A stretch of DNA of 64,000 bases, taken from positions 124,001 to 188,000 of the forward strand of contig PHBP01000005.1 in NCBI GenBank assembly GCA_002842035.1, written 5' to 3'. Origin of the DNA: Candidatus Cloacimonetes bacterium HGW-Cloacimonetes-2 (GTDB taxonomy: Bacteria > Cloacimonadota > Cloacimonadia > Cloacimonadales > Cloacimonadaceae). The translations under genes and the position numbers were made by a program. The notes below the pieces were generated by a model that was not told the origin of the DNA, did not search any database, and saw only the letters and a program-made list of their open reading frames with translations. Shown piece by piece: positions 44,431-55,728 of the stretch; within the stretch, counting starts at the first letter, position 1, and the number at the start of each line of letters is the position of its first letter.

Positions 44431-47161
44431 CCTGATCCTCTTTGGACTGGTGCTCTTCTCCTGCAATATCAGGGAAAACAGCCTCTTGCCTCCCAATCTT
44501 GACCCCAAAGAATACATCATCGAAAGCACCATCCGAGTCTATTCCGACCACCTCATAAAGAGCTCAAACGATGATACTTACATCTATATCCCCAAAGAAA
44601 GCATCTCCGACAGCCTGCTCTGGTACAACGACCGCATAGTCCTGGAAAAAGTAGATGAACTTACAGAGCGCGACAGCCTCGCCTTTGATAGCTCACTTAC
44701 AATGCTTACAAATACTTACAAGCTTTCAGTAATCCGCGAAGGCAACCCTATCATCCTCGATTCCATCCCCGGTTTTGCCACGCTCTACACTGATCGTATC
44801 GCCGGCAATCCGGGAGCGCAATCCTACCTTTTATCCTTGCAGTATATACCTCAGGCGCAGAGACTTGAGCAGTACAGCTATGCCTCTTCCCGCTGCTTCT
44901 TTGATCTTGATGGAAGTGGTGAGTTTACTCTCAGTTCCGCAGCTCAGGAGAGCCCAAGCCTTAGCTTCCCAGAGAGCGGTAAGGACGTTCAAGCCCTGCT
45001 TTTTGACGAGGATCTTTATCTGCAAGCCTGGATTCCATCTGCCTTTACCGAGCAACTTGGCTCCATTCAGATTACTGTAGAAGAATCACTTGGCTCCACT
45101 ATGGCGCAGACAGCCCAGCAGCTTTTTCCCGGGTTTGCTGTGCTCAGTAAAGTAATAACAATCAATACAGAGCGCCCCGGTTCGAGCAGTAGTGTTCCTA
45201 TCCTGCACTACCGTATGCTACAGAGTAAAACCTTTGGGACACAATGGATAAAGCTGGCAGATAGCGGCATCAGTGCCTGGCCTCAAGGCGATAATACCTG
45301 GAAGATCGAAGGCGATAAACTGATTACTTTCGTGAATGGCGCCGGTACTTACTTCCTGCTCAATCCTGTAGGAGGGCAAAACAGCCTGGAACTCGCTCTG
45401 GACAGCTCCTATCGCCAAATCTATCTCGAAGATATCTGGCTCGATCTCAAAGATACCAATCTCAGCGGAATAAAGCTCCGGCTCGATACCCAGCCACCCT
45501 TGGGCGAGCTCTATAATGCCTACTTCAAAGCCAATCCTTACACCCTCTGTAGTCCGGCAAAGGCTTATGGTATTAGTTTTTACAAAGGCAACAACCTGAT
45601 CGAGACCCTACCGGGAGATGCCTGGATCGAGTTTGGATTCAGGACAGACGAGAGCCGCCGATCTGCCAATCGCCTGATGCGCATCTACCGCGACGCATCT
45701 GTCGATCATCTGGATTACAAGAGCTGGGCAAGTGCATACGACGATGGACACTACACTATCTCAAACGGCTTTGTTTACAGTGGGATAAACTCCTCCGGAA
45801 CTTATCTTTACGGCTTGATCAACGAGCCTGCTACCCGGCTTGATATCCCCCGTTACAAGGCAAATCTAAGCCTTCAAACCGCTCACACCAATCTCTCCTG
45901 GAGCGATAACAGCCTGGCTTTTTCTACACTGAGCCTTGAATTCAATCCCAGCCTCGAGACCACTCATCCCTGGCTCAACGGTCTGCCTTACAATTACATT
46001 GGAAGTCAGGCCCTGATGAAGATAAGTACTAATCTAAGAGGGCGCGAGGCAGACGAACTGCCTGATGGGCTGTATCTGGAAAGCTCCTTGGCAAATAGCC
46101 CGGAATCTATCATAAACTTCTCTGCCCGTGCCGACTATCCCAAATTTTACCGCTATCGCAGAGCTCAAAGCTTTGATCACAACACATACCTGATGGAAGG
46201 CAAGATACTGAAGATTTCACCTGCCGTAAGCGGCTGGCTAATCGATTCCTCAAGTATCAGAAAGACAAGGATATCGCGTCAACTTGCGCTGTTCTCCCGG
46301 ATGATCTTTGACGATTATGACCTGGAACTCTATCTGGATAGCGCTACTCCAATGCCAGCCAGCACTTTGGAGATCTATGACAGCCCCACGCTTACTGATC
46401 GCTTTGGCGTCCTGGCCAGCCAGTATAGCCTTGCCTATCTCTCAGCCGCATACAGCATTAGGATGCTCAATAATCCTGGTTTCTACCAATCTTTCAGCCC
46501 CCTCATCAGGATAAAGCAGACCGATAGGCGGGAGAATTTGCTCTTCTCAATCTCAGATGGAGATTATTACAGGATATACACTTACCCTCAGGCTGGGACA
46601 GCTGATGGCTGGTCCTTCAGTATCGCGGATGGTCACATAGCTTTCTATTTGGCGCACGACGCCCAATATGCCGTAATTTCAGACCAGAATCCGCACACAG
46701 AAATTGATGTGCTTGCCTTTGGAGCGCAGGATAAACACGTGTCTCTTTATCAGGCTCAAATGGTTATGCCACAGGAACATATAGGTAATCTCATCCCGGC
46801 AGGCTCGCATCTTACCTTGCGCAAACTGAGCGATCCCCCCACGGGAGTGGTAGCTCGCAGTGTGTATCAAGTCCTGATGCGAGGGCCACAGCTCACCCCG
46901 CTGACCCCCGCTTTCTATTCGCATCCGGAGTTGGCTCGCTGGCCATTCATCTATATCCCGGTGCCGGATTATGTTCCGGGAGAATCGATCAGGTTGTTCT
47001 ACCGCAGTCCTTTAGGTGTCACCACAGAGTTGCACAGAGTGCAAGCCTTTGATTCGGTTGATCCTTCCGATGAGTTTGTGATGGTTGGCAATAGTGCGGT
47101 CTGTTTTATCAACAATCCCGGTATCTTTTATACAACGAGCGGACGAGTATCGGGGCACTGA
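44381..47161 (+). CDS. large surface lipoprotein, function unknown
   Basis: 926 residues. The N-terminus MKNTGISPAYRLLTLCSLIL continues to a lipobox LFSC with Cys28. The mature protein is beta-rich with many aromatic strands and repeated segments (ISDQNPHTEIDV, YRIYTYPQAGTADGW, RIKQTDRRENLLFSISDG), without transmembrane helices and without a family I recognise. It starts inside the preceding barrel gene by 50 bases and is the last gene of the seven-gene operon. The position suggests an outer-membrane or surface partner of the TPR-barrel protein. Confidence 0.75.
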   Translation: MKNTGISPAYRLLTLCSLILFGLVLFSCNIRENSLLPPNLDPKEYIIESTIRVYSDHLIKSSNDDTYIYIPKESISDSLLWYNDRIVLEKVDELTERDSLAFDSSLTMLTNTYKLSVIREGNPIILDSIPGFATLYTDRIAGNPGAQSYLLSLQYIPQAQRLEQYSYASSRCFFDLDGSGEFTLSSAAQESPSLSFPESGKDVQALLFDEDLYLQAWIPSAFTEQLGSIQITVEESLGSTMAQTAQQLFPGFAVLSKVITINTERPGSSSSVPILHYRMLQSKTFGTQWIKLADSGISAWPQGDNTWKIEGDKLITFVNGAGTYFLLNPVGGQNSLELALDSSYRQIYLEDIWLDLKDTNLSGIKLRLDTQPPLGELYNAYFKANPYTLCSPAKAYGISFYKGNNLIETLPGDAWIEFGFRTDESRRSANRLMRIYRDASVDHLDYKSWASAYDDGHYTISNGFVYSGINSSGTYLYGLINEPATRLDIPRYKANLSLQTAHTNLSWSDNSLAFSTLSLEFNPSLETTHPWLNGLPYNYIGSQALMKISTNLRGREADELPDGLYLESSLANSPESIINFSARADYPKFYRYRRAQSFDHNTYLMEGKILKISPAVSGWLIDSSSIRKTRISRQLALFSRMIFDDYDLELYLDSATPMPASTLEIYDSPTLTDRFGVLASQYSLAYLSAAYSIRMLNNPGFYQSFSPLIRIKQTDRRENLLFSISDGDYYRIYTYPQAGTADGWSFSIADGHIAFYLAHDAQYAVISDQNPHTEIDVLAFGAQDKHVSLYQAQMVMPQEHIGNLIPAGSHLTLRKLSDPPTGVVARSVYQVLMRGPQLTPLTPAFYSHPELARWPFIYIPVPDYVPGESIRLFYRSPLGVTTELHRVQAFDSVDPSDEFVMVGNSAVCFINNPGIFYTTSGRVSGH

Positions 47162-47324
47162 TTATTATATTGACACAAGCTTTGTGCTGCTGAAGCTGCT
47201 TGCAAACAAATACTAGTGTGAAGAACTAATGAAAGCAAGCGCTTCTGACCCTGATGCCTCCCAAATAGCTATAGCTCATAGCATTCTTCCCTTTTGAATA
47301 GTCCGGTAAACGGCTAGTAATTCT
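47162..47324. other. non-coding spacer after the seven-gene operon
   Basis: Holds an isolated TTGACA at 47170 and no terminator with a clear T-run. It runs into the third 75-bp repeat copy. I see no gene. Confidence 0.5.
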
Positions 47325-47396
47325 TTGGTGATCCCCTGGTCGTCACTAGGGGATCACTAGGGGATCACTAGGGGATCTCCAGAGGAATCAAGCGGA
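47325..47396 (+). repeat. 75-bp intergenic repeat, copy 3
   Basis: Plus-oriented: ggtgatcccctgg, tcgtcac, then three ctaggggatca units, tctccagagg and aatcaagcgga. The first and last blocks are exchanged relative to copies 2 and 4 (ggtgatcccc first, ctccagagg last), so the palindromic ends are interchangeable. Confidence 0.85.
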
Positions 47397-47492
47397 GCAA
47401 AAGAGCGAAATCACCATTTTTCCGATGAATTTGGCTTTATCCAAAAGGAGCCCAAGGAGAGGGATAGGTGAAAGTGCCATCAAAAATGACTC

Positions 47493-47521
47493 TTGACAAA
47501 AGCTCTGGACTCAAGAATTGT
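47493..47521 (+). promoter_or_regulatory. putative leuS promoter, TTGACA with weak -10
   Basis: TTGACA at 47493-47498; the hexamer 17 bases on is AATTGT. The leuS start codon lies 55 bases further downstream and has a ttggag ribosome site. Confidence 0.4.
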
Positions 47522-47575
47522 GCAAGCTGATGAAATTTAAAGGATTAGCTATAGCCTGATCCTGTTGGAGAATTT

Positions 47576-50059
<2,484 letters not shown>

Positions 50060-50075
50060 AATAGACTTGTTACAG

Positions 50076-50110
50076 AGCAGGTGGTTGAAAGCCACCTGCT
50101 TTTGTTTTGT
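50076..50110 (+). terminator. rho-independent terminator of leuS
   Basis: Arms AGCAGGTGG (50076-50084) and CCACCTGCT (50092-50100) around a seven-base loop, followed by tttgtttt. Confidence 0.92.
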
Positions 50111-50523
50111 GGCGCGAATTCAGGTCGCCAGCTCCGGGTGTGGATGAGAATGTCTGTGGAAATATGGATACAGGCTGGCTTGATAATTCTTGCGGCAACA
50201 TTGGAGCTGTCAAAAAACCTGATTGCAAGAGGGGTTAAGCGTAGTTTATCATAGCGTGTCTTCTTTGATGGCAGTTAGTTACGGCTCCGCTGTATAGCCT
50301 TAATGCTGCTGCTTTGATTGGTTTCTGCCTTGAACTCAATCGACCATCAAGCAGCATCAAATCTTGGGTTGATTCATTTCCACGAGCTGTAGAATGTTTT
50401 CCAGAAGTGGCTTTTGAGGGTAAAACAACTTGACAAAGTCCCGATTCTGATTAGCTTGTGTCTGTGCCTTAGGTGGCAATATGAGATTATTAACATAAGT
50501 GATAGAGTGTCAAGGAGGTACTT
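50111..50523. other. 413-bp non-coding gap with promoter-like TTGACA
   Basis: Contains a weak inverted repeat (atgctgctgctttgat near 50302 with atcaagcagcat near 50348), a TTGACA at 50430-50435 with no good -10, and a strong aaggagg ribosome site before the next gene. No gene is visible. Confidence 0.5.
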
Positions 50524-51864
50524 ATGACACACAAACAGTTTATTTTAATGGCTATTATGATTGCGGCGATTGGCTTTATGTTCGCCAATAATGCCCTATA
50601 TTTCGACGGAGTTGACGACGTTGTGAAGTTCCCCAATCCGGGAGCCACCAATATCGTTTCTATGGAAGCATGGTTCAAGCCCAGCACTTTGAAGCTGGGA
50701 ACCCTGGGTAGCACAATCTTTGCCGCCAATCCCTCCAATCTTAAGACTCTCTGGCTTACCCAGTATGGCAGCGAGCTGAGGCTTTGGGCTTTTGGCAGTG
50801 AGAACAACGCTCTGTATTTCCAGACCAGCGGTGCCAATCTGCAGGTTGGACAGTGGTATCACGTAGCCGTGACCGCTCAACGTGGTGCAGCCAATCGCAC
50901 CAAGCTCTATCTGAATGGCGTGCTGATGATAGACCAGGCCAGCTACAACTTAAATGACTTTGGCACCACCTTTACTCTGGGTAACCTGCGTGAAGGTGCT
51001 TTGTCAGAATTTGCCTTCCACGGTTATATTGACGAAGTCCGCGTATGGAATACCATCCGCACTCAGAGCGAGATTCAAGCCAGTATGAACACAGTGATCA
51101 GTCCTTATCCTGCCAATCTGATTGCCTATTTCCCGCTGGATTCATCCAACGCTTCCACCATCTACGATCTTACCACTCCTGCTGCCAATGCTACAGCTCA
51201 AAACGGCTTTACTGCCAATCCTGCCCCTGTATTCACTACAAGCGATGTTACATTGCCTGTGGAACTGACTACCTTTATGGCAACCGGCACAGCAGAGAAC
51301 TTTGTTCGTCTTACCTGGATCACCCAGTCTGAGACCGACGTGATGGGCTATTACATCTATCGTAATGAGACCAGCAGCTTTGCCACAGCAACTCGCGTAA
51401 GCGGTCTGATCGAAGCCCAAAACCAAGCCGGCACCACTCACTATAACTTCATCGATAGCGAAGTAAGCGAAGGCACTTATTACTACTGGTTGCAGAATGT
51501 CGATTACAATGGCACAGACGGCGTGCATGGTCCCATTACATACAACGTAATGATCCAGGATGATGATCCCGAGACTCCCGGCATAGTCCGCACCGGTTTC
51601 AACGCTGTCTATCCCAATCCCTTTAACCCCACAGCCTTCCTGAGCTACACTCTGGCAGAAGCTGCAGACGTTCAGATCTCTGTGATCAACGCCCGCGGTC
51701 AAGTCGTTCGCACTTTCAGAGAAGGTACCCGCAATGCCGGCGAACACAGCCTTTCCTGGGATGGTCGCGACAATACGGGTATGGATTGCTCCACCGGCAT
51801 CTATCTCTTCCGCTTAAACGTTGGAGAAGCCAGCTATACCCGCAAGGCAGTCCTTGTAAAGTAA
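50524..51864 (+). CDS. secreted LamG-domain protein with type IX sorting domain
   Basis: 446 residues with a signal peptide (MTHKQFILMAIMIAAIGFMF, then AN). Residues 22-190 are a LamG/concanavalin-like domain (ALYFDGVDDVVKFPNP, SMEAWFKPST, WYHVAVTAQRG, GYIDEVRVWN). A fibronectin-like module (LPVELTTFMATGTAENFVRL ... YYYWLQNVDYNG) and the sorting domain YPNPFNPTAFLSYTL with ISVINARGQ and final Lys follow. The last two modules are the same as in the 1454-residue protein at 3978-8342. It probably binds glycans at the surface after type IX export. Confidence 0.9.
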   Translation: MTHKQFILMAIMIAAIGFMFANNALYFDGVDDVVKFPNPGATNIVSMEAWFKPSTLKLGTLGSTIFAANPSNLKTLWLTQYGSELRLWAFGSENNALYFQTSGANLQVGQWYHVAVTAQRGAANRTKLYLNGVLMIDQASYNLNDFGTTFTLGNLREGALSEFAFHGYIDEVRVWNTIRTQSEIQASMNTVISPYPANLIAYFPLDSSNASTIYDLTTPAANATAQNGFTANPAPVFTTSDVTLPVELTTFMATGTAENFVRLTWITQSETDVMGYYIYRNETSSFATATRVSGLIEAQNQAGTTHYNFIDSEVSEGTYYYWLQNVDYNGTDGVHGPITYNVMIQDDDPETPGIVRTGFNAVYPNPFNPTAFLSYTLAEAADVQISVINARGQVVRTFREGTRNAGEHSLSWDGRDNTGMDCSTGIYLFRLNVGEASYTRKAVLVK

Positions 51865-51887
51865 ACAACTAGATCAAGACATAATCA

Positions 51888-51922
51888 AACCCGAGCCCTC
51901 GTTGGTTCGGGTTTTGTTTTTA
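51888..51922 (+). terminator. rho-independent terminator of the LamG gene
   Basis: AACCCGA (51888-51894) pairs with TCGGGTT (51907-51913) around a 12-base loop and is followed by ttgttttt. Confidence 0.85.
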
Positions 51923-51944
51923 CCCAAAGCATAAAGGATTTTCC

Positions 51945-53402
51945 TTGACCCTCCAGCGATACTGTAAAGATGGAGCTATAAACTACTGTGAGCTTGGATT
52001 GAGAGATAAAAAAGCCATCCCAACTGCCAAAATCCGCGCTATCAGGAGTCCTGAGGGCATCCTGAGACGCACCTACCGTATCTCGATTACAGAAGGGATT
52101 TTTGCCCAGATCTACGGCTCTCTCGCAATGATCGGCAGCAGTTTTATCACCAAACTACTGGTCATTCTGGGCGCATCGCCTCTGCATTACAGTCTGCTAA
52201 GCTCTTTGGGGCAGGTCTCCGCAATCTTCCAGCCTTTGGGATTGGCGATCACAAATGGTCTGAAAAGACGCAAATGGGCATGCGTCTGGATCACTGCAGC
52301 AGGACGCTTTCTGACCTTTTTCCTGGGACTGGCGCTGCTCTTTACCAATAGCCGAGACGGTATCTGGTTTGTCCTGGGATTGCTCTTCCTGAGTGCAGGA
52401 TTGCAAGCCACCGGAGCTAATATCTGGATTGCCTGGCTGAGCGATCTGATCCCTCTACAACTGCGCGGACGCTTCTTTTCCCGGCGCAATCAAATCCTCC
52501 TTCTGGCAGGATTGATAGTAAGCTATCTACTTAGTTTTCACGTGGATCTGTTTGAGAACAAGGCAAGCGGAATCAAGAACACCTACATCAAATTCCTCGG
52601 TCTTGGAGAGCTATTTCAAACTGCCAATCAAGGCTGGTTTTTGGCAGGAATTTTTGTCTTTGCGACTTTGATTTCTCTGATCGGACTGGTGATTCTGGCG
52701 CATCAACCGGAGCGCAGACGCAGCTTTGGCAAGCCTCGCAAGCTGCTGAGTATGTATCGTGAACCATTCAGAGACAAGAACTTCCGCCTCCTGATGGTCT
52801 TTGGGATCTGGTGGATGCTGGCGATCGGAGTGGGCTCTGCTTTTTGGGGACCCTTTATGCTCAAAAAGCTGCAGATGGGACTCTTTGAGGTGCAGCTTTA
52901 TGGCTCTCTGCACGCCATCGCATCGCTCGTGGCATATAACTACTGGGGTAGATTCATCGATAGTTTCGGCAACAAGACAGCGATGAAGATTTGCGTCTTC
53001 CTGGGCGGATTGAATCCGATGTTCTGGCTCTTTATGACGCCTGAAAATCACCTTGTGCTCTGGCTGGAAGCCCTGATCTCCGGCACAATGTGGGCAGGTG
53101 TGAGCATCGTGACGACCAATTTTGTGCTTTCTATCGCCAAAAAGGGCAGCGAACAGGCATATTCCGGGCTCTACAACGCCATCGCAGGGATCAGTATGAT
53201 GGCTTCAACGATGCTTTCCGGGATCTTTTTCCCCGGAGAATTGAGTATCGGCAGCCTGCATCTGGAGCCGGAGCAGATCATCTTTGGGATTGGAGGAGTC
53301 TTGCGCTGGCTCACCATCATTCCCCTGATGCTGGTCGTGGAGCAGCGTTCTGTGCCTTTGCGCCAGGTTTTTATCCAATTGCGCAACAAATTCAATCCCT
53401 AG
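51945..53402 (+). CDS. MFS transporter
   Basis: 485 residues as the longest form with a TTG start at 51945; the first TTG is part of a TTGACC promoter-like box, so the start may lie further in (for instance TTG 51999). About twelve transmembrane helices are seen from residue 50 on. Motif-A-like LSDLIPLQLRGRFFSRRNQI follows the fourth to fifth helix, and a matching loop YNYWGRFIDSFGNKTAMK is in the second half, both typical of MFS proteins. It resembles the large MFS-1 subgroup common in Cloacimonadota-like genomes; the substrate is unknown. Confidence 0.85.
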   Translation: MTLQRYCKDGAINYCELGLRDKKAIPTAKIRAIRSPEGILRRTYRISITEGIFAQIYGSLAMIGSSFITKLLVILGASPLHYSLLSSLGQVSAIFQPLGLAITNGLKRRKWACVWITAAGRFLTFFLGLALLFTNSRDGIWFVLGLLFLSAGLQATGANIWIAWLSDLIPLQLRGRFFSRRNQILLLAGLIVSYLLSFHVDLFENKASGIKNTYIKFLGLGELFQTANQGWFLAGIFVFATLISLIGLVILAHQPERRRSFGKPRKLLSMYREPFRDKNFRLLMVFGIWWMLAIGVGSAFWGPFMLKKLQMGLFEVQLYGSLHAIASLVAYNYWGRFIDSFGNKTAMKICVFLGGLNPMFWLFMTPENHLVLWLEALISGTMWAGVSIVTTNFVLSIAKKGSEQAYSGLYNAIAGISMMASTMLSGIFFPGELSIGSLHLEPEQIIFGIGGVLRWLTIIPLMLVVEQRSVPLRQVFIQLRNKFNP

Positions 53403-53445
53403 AGCTTAGCCTCCTATTGAGTCCTCTGACAACTCTTGGGTGCTG

Positions 53446-53520
53446 CTCTGGAGATTCCCTAGTCGCCACAAGGGGATCACTAGGGAATCACTAGGGGATC
53501 ACCTGTGCATTCAAGCAGGA
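53446..53520 (+). repeat. 75-bp intergenic repeat, copy 4
   Basis: Plus-oriented: ctctggagattccct, agtcgccac, aaggggatca, ctagggaatca, ctaggggatca, then cctgtgcattcaagcagga. Length is exactly 75 bases, as in copy 2. Confidence 0.85.
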
Positions 53521-53614
53521 AGCACCGAGATTTAACAATCAATCGGATTTTTATGCAGGAAAGCCATCCCGGATGCGTAAAGAGGGTATAGACAAAAAGC
53601 TCCGGGAGGAACTT

Positions 53615-54301
53615 ATGAGATACAAAGTATTAGCGATCATAGCATTGGTTCTGTTGGCAGGAAGCCTAAACGCTCAAAATATGTTCGGTGCCTTCGTGGT
53701 GCGGACAGAGCCCAGCGGGGCAAGCGTAAACTATTCCGGCAGTAACCAATACATAGGACAAACCCCCACCCAGGCTGTAGCTATCCTGATGGATCATAAT
53801 CTGACTTATAACAATGGCACACCCGGGCGGCGTATCACACTCGAGATTAACAAAGAAGGTTACAAAACACTACGGCAACAAGTATTTGTGCCATTTAACA
53901 AAGCACATCAACAGGATGCTCTGCGCAATCCCAGTGTCTTCTCATTTAGCCTGAGACGCGACGATATGCAGAGCGAACAGAATCATCCTAATCCTCCATA
54001 TCATCCCAATAACCCCAATCATCACAATCATCCGAACCACCCCAACAACCCGGGTCATCACGGACCCCAGAATGAACGAAGGCTTACGATTACGACTCAG
54101 CCACGTGGCGCACTTATCTACGTTAATGATCAATACGTTGGACGATCTCCTCTTACGGTTGACCCGAAAGTGCGCCCCGGTGAACCCAGAAGATTCGTAA
54201 TCAGAGCCGAGAAACGCGGTTATCGCACTGCCACAGAGATCGTTAGCCCCCGGGAAGACCGGGTAAGGCTGGTTCTCAGGCGTCGCGGACGCAACAACTG
54301 A
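53615..54301 (+). CDS. secreted PEGA-domain protein
   Basis: 228 residues from ATG 53615, which has gggagg nine bases upstream and begins a signal peptide (MRYKVLAIIALVLLAGSLNA). Two PEGA-like domains flank a low-complexity linker: residues 27-110 (VRTEPSGASVNYSGSNQYIG, GQTPTQAV) and 150-228 (ITTQPRGALIYVNDQYVGRS, PLTVDP, FVIRAEKRGYR). The linker (about 122-150) is rich in His, Asn and Pro. PEGA domains are beta folds linked to envelope or S-layer proteins. It is apparently single-gene. Confidence 0.85.
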   Translation: MRYKVLAIIALVLLAGSLNAQNMFGAFVVRTEPSGASVNYSGSNQYIGQTPTQAVAILMDHNLTYNNGTPGRRITLEINKEGYKTLRQQVFVPFNKAHQQDALRNPSVFSFSLRRDDMQSEQNHPNPPYHPNNPNHHNHPNHPNNPGHHGPQNERRLTITTQPRGALIYVNDQYVGRSPLTVDPKVRPGEPRRFVIRAEKRGYRTATEIVSPREDRVRLVLRRRGRNN

Positions 54302-54322
54302 TTAACAAGCTGCTCAACCTCC

Positions 54323-54412
54323 CTAACGGGAGCATTGAGGAGCGGCGGATAGCTATAGTTCCCTATGCGCTGCACCAACCCTCAATGCTCCCGTTAGTTA
54401 TTTATCTATCAA
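54323..54412 (+). terminator. long hairpin after the PEGA gene, possible terminator
   Basis: Perfect 18-base arms (54323-54340 and 54380-54397) enclose a 39-base loop with further imperfect pairing (gcggcggatag with ctatgcgctgc). A T-rich stretch ttagttatttatct follows. It is unusually long for a simple terminator. Confidence 0.6.
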
Positions 54413-54544
54413 TTAGATAGTCTGTTTGATTCCACAGTCCTTGCCGAAGCACAGGGAGGAACTGCTTGACAAGCGAAAGGCTGAACAAAATGCTGGGTTT
54501 TGGCTATTATACCGAGCAATACTTTATAATCCTAGGAGTATCCA

Positions 54545-55192
54545 ATGAAGAAAATCGTCTTGTTGACGCTTGCTATCTTGCTGTGCGGCACTGTGTTTGC
54601 GCAGGAGAATGATCCGGTAAATACTTACCTGGATTCACCCAATCCTACCGCATTCAGTCCGGCAATCAGTTCCTTGTATCAGAGCATCACTGCTGGAGAG
54701 AACCTAACCAGAAGCAAAATATACAGCTTGTATCTGATGAATGTAGAGATTCAGAGGCTGGTAGATGAACTGATGGCGACAGCCGATTCACTGCCGGCAG
54801 GAGAGCGCTTTTCTCTGGCTAATGTGCTGATGGGTATGGAGATGCTGGATCAGGCAGTTGTGCTGTATGAAGGTTTGAACGAGGCTTATCCCACCTGGAG
54901 CTGTCCCTGGCGTCACAAGGGCGAAGCCTATTACAAACTGGGCGAATACGAAGCAGCAGCGGGAGCTTTGCAAGAAGCTATCAACACAAACGAGAATCAT
55001 CAGGACGCATATCTCTGGATGGCATTTGCTCTCAATGAGTTAGGGGAGTATTCAAGTGCTCTGGAAAACTTGGAACGAGCACTCTCAATGGAAAGCGAAG
55101 AGGAAGGCGGGGAAGATAGCGTGATCCCTCAAGAACAGATTGAAGCTTTGCACAGAGAGTTAGTAGAACGTCTGAGTGGAGCAACCCAATGA
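54545..55192 (+). CDS. secreted TPR protein
   Basis: 215 residues with an aggag ribosome site and signal peptide (MKKIVLLTLAILLCGTVFAQ). Three TPR units lie at residues about 90-190 (LANVLMGMEMLDQAVVLYEG, AYYKLGEYEAAAGALQEAI, MAFALNELGEYSSALENLERALSM), then an acidic stretch. It is translated with the next membrane protein (4-bp overlap). Role unknown. Confidence 0.85.
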   Translation: MKKIVLLTLAILLCGTVFAQENDPVNTYLDSPNPTAFSPAISSLYQSITAGENLTRSKIYSLYLMNVEIQRLVDELMATADSLPAGERFSLANVLMGMEMLDQAVVLYEGLNEAYPTWSCPWRHKGEAYYKLGEYEAAAGALQEAINTNENHQDAYLWMAFALNELGEYSSALENLERALSMESEEEGGEDSVIPQEQIEALHRELVERLSGATQ

Positions 55193-55722
55193 TCACTACA
55201 GCAATCAGTTATGTTCAGCTCTCGACAGATCATCCGATCTTGATGGCAATGCTGCAATTTGCTATCCTGGGCACCTTTGGCGAGATCGTCTCGAAGTGGA
55301 TAGTTCGCAAGAGTATGCGCTATCCTTTTAACTGGGCTGAGACGCTCTGGAAAATGCTTGTTTGGGCTACTCTGGCGATAGGTATCAAGTATGCCTTCAA
55401 GGGCTATATCGGCTTTACCGATCATCTGATCGAGGAAGGCTATCTGCCTCAAGTATCGGGATTTGGCTATGCTTTTGTCCTATCTGCTCTGATGAATCTG
55501 CAATTTGGAGTGCTCTTGGTGCTGATGCATAGGGTCTTGGACAATCTTCCGCTTAAGGTGAAGAACTGGAAGAACTTGGACAAGGGATTCTACTCGCTGT
55601 TGTGGTTCTGGATTCCGGCTCATACAATTACCTTTACGCTGGCTCCTGAGTATCGGATTGGACTGGCTGCGTTGTGGTCGGTCTTCCTTGGGTTGATCCT
55701 GGGTTTCTTTAACCGCAAGTAA
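55189..55722 (+). CDS. four-helix membrane protein, unknown
   Basis: 177 residues. Four hydrophobic segments: LMAMLQFAILGTFGEIVSKW, LWKMLVWATLAIGIKYAFKG, GYAFVLSALMNLQFGVLLVL and YSLLWFWIPAHTITFTLAPE with a last helix AALWSVFLGLILGF. The W-FWIPAHTITF segment recalls the Mpv17/PMP22 pattern, but I would not name a family. It overlaps the TPR gene by four bases and is followed six bases on by comEC. Confidence 0.75.
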   Translation: MITTAISYVQLSTDHPILMAMLQFAILGTFGEIVSKWIVRKSMRYPFNWAETLWKMLVWATLAIGIKYAFKGYIGFTDHLIEEGYLPQVSGFGYAFVLSALMNLQFGVLLVLMHRVLDNLPLKVKNWKNLDKGFYSLLWFWIPAHTITFTLAPEYRIGLAALWSVFLGLILGFFNRK

Positions 55723-55728
55723 AAAGGG

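Noticed and set aside
54524-54530. TATAAT as -10 of the TPR gene
   Set aside because: It lies 15 bases before the start codon and overlaps the leader where the aggag ribosome site sits; a transcript from it would lack that site.
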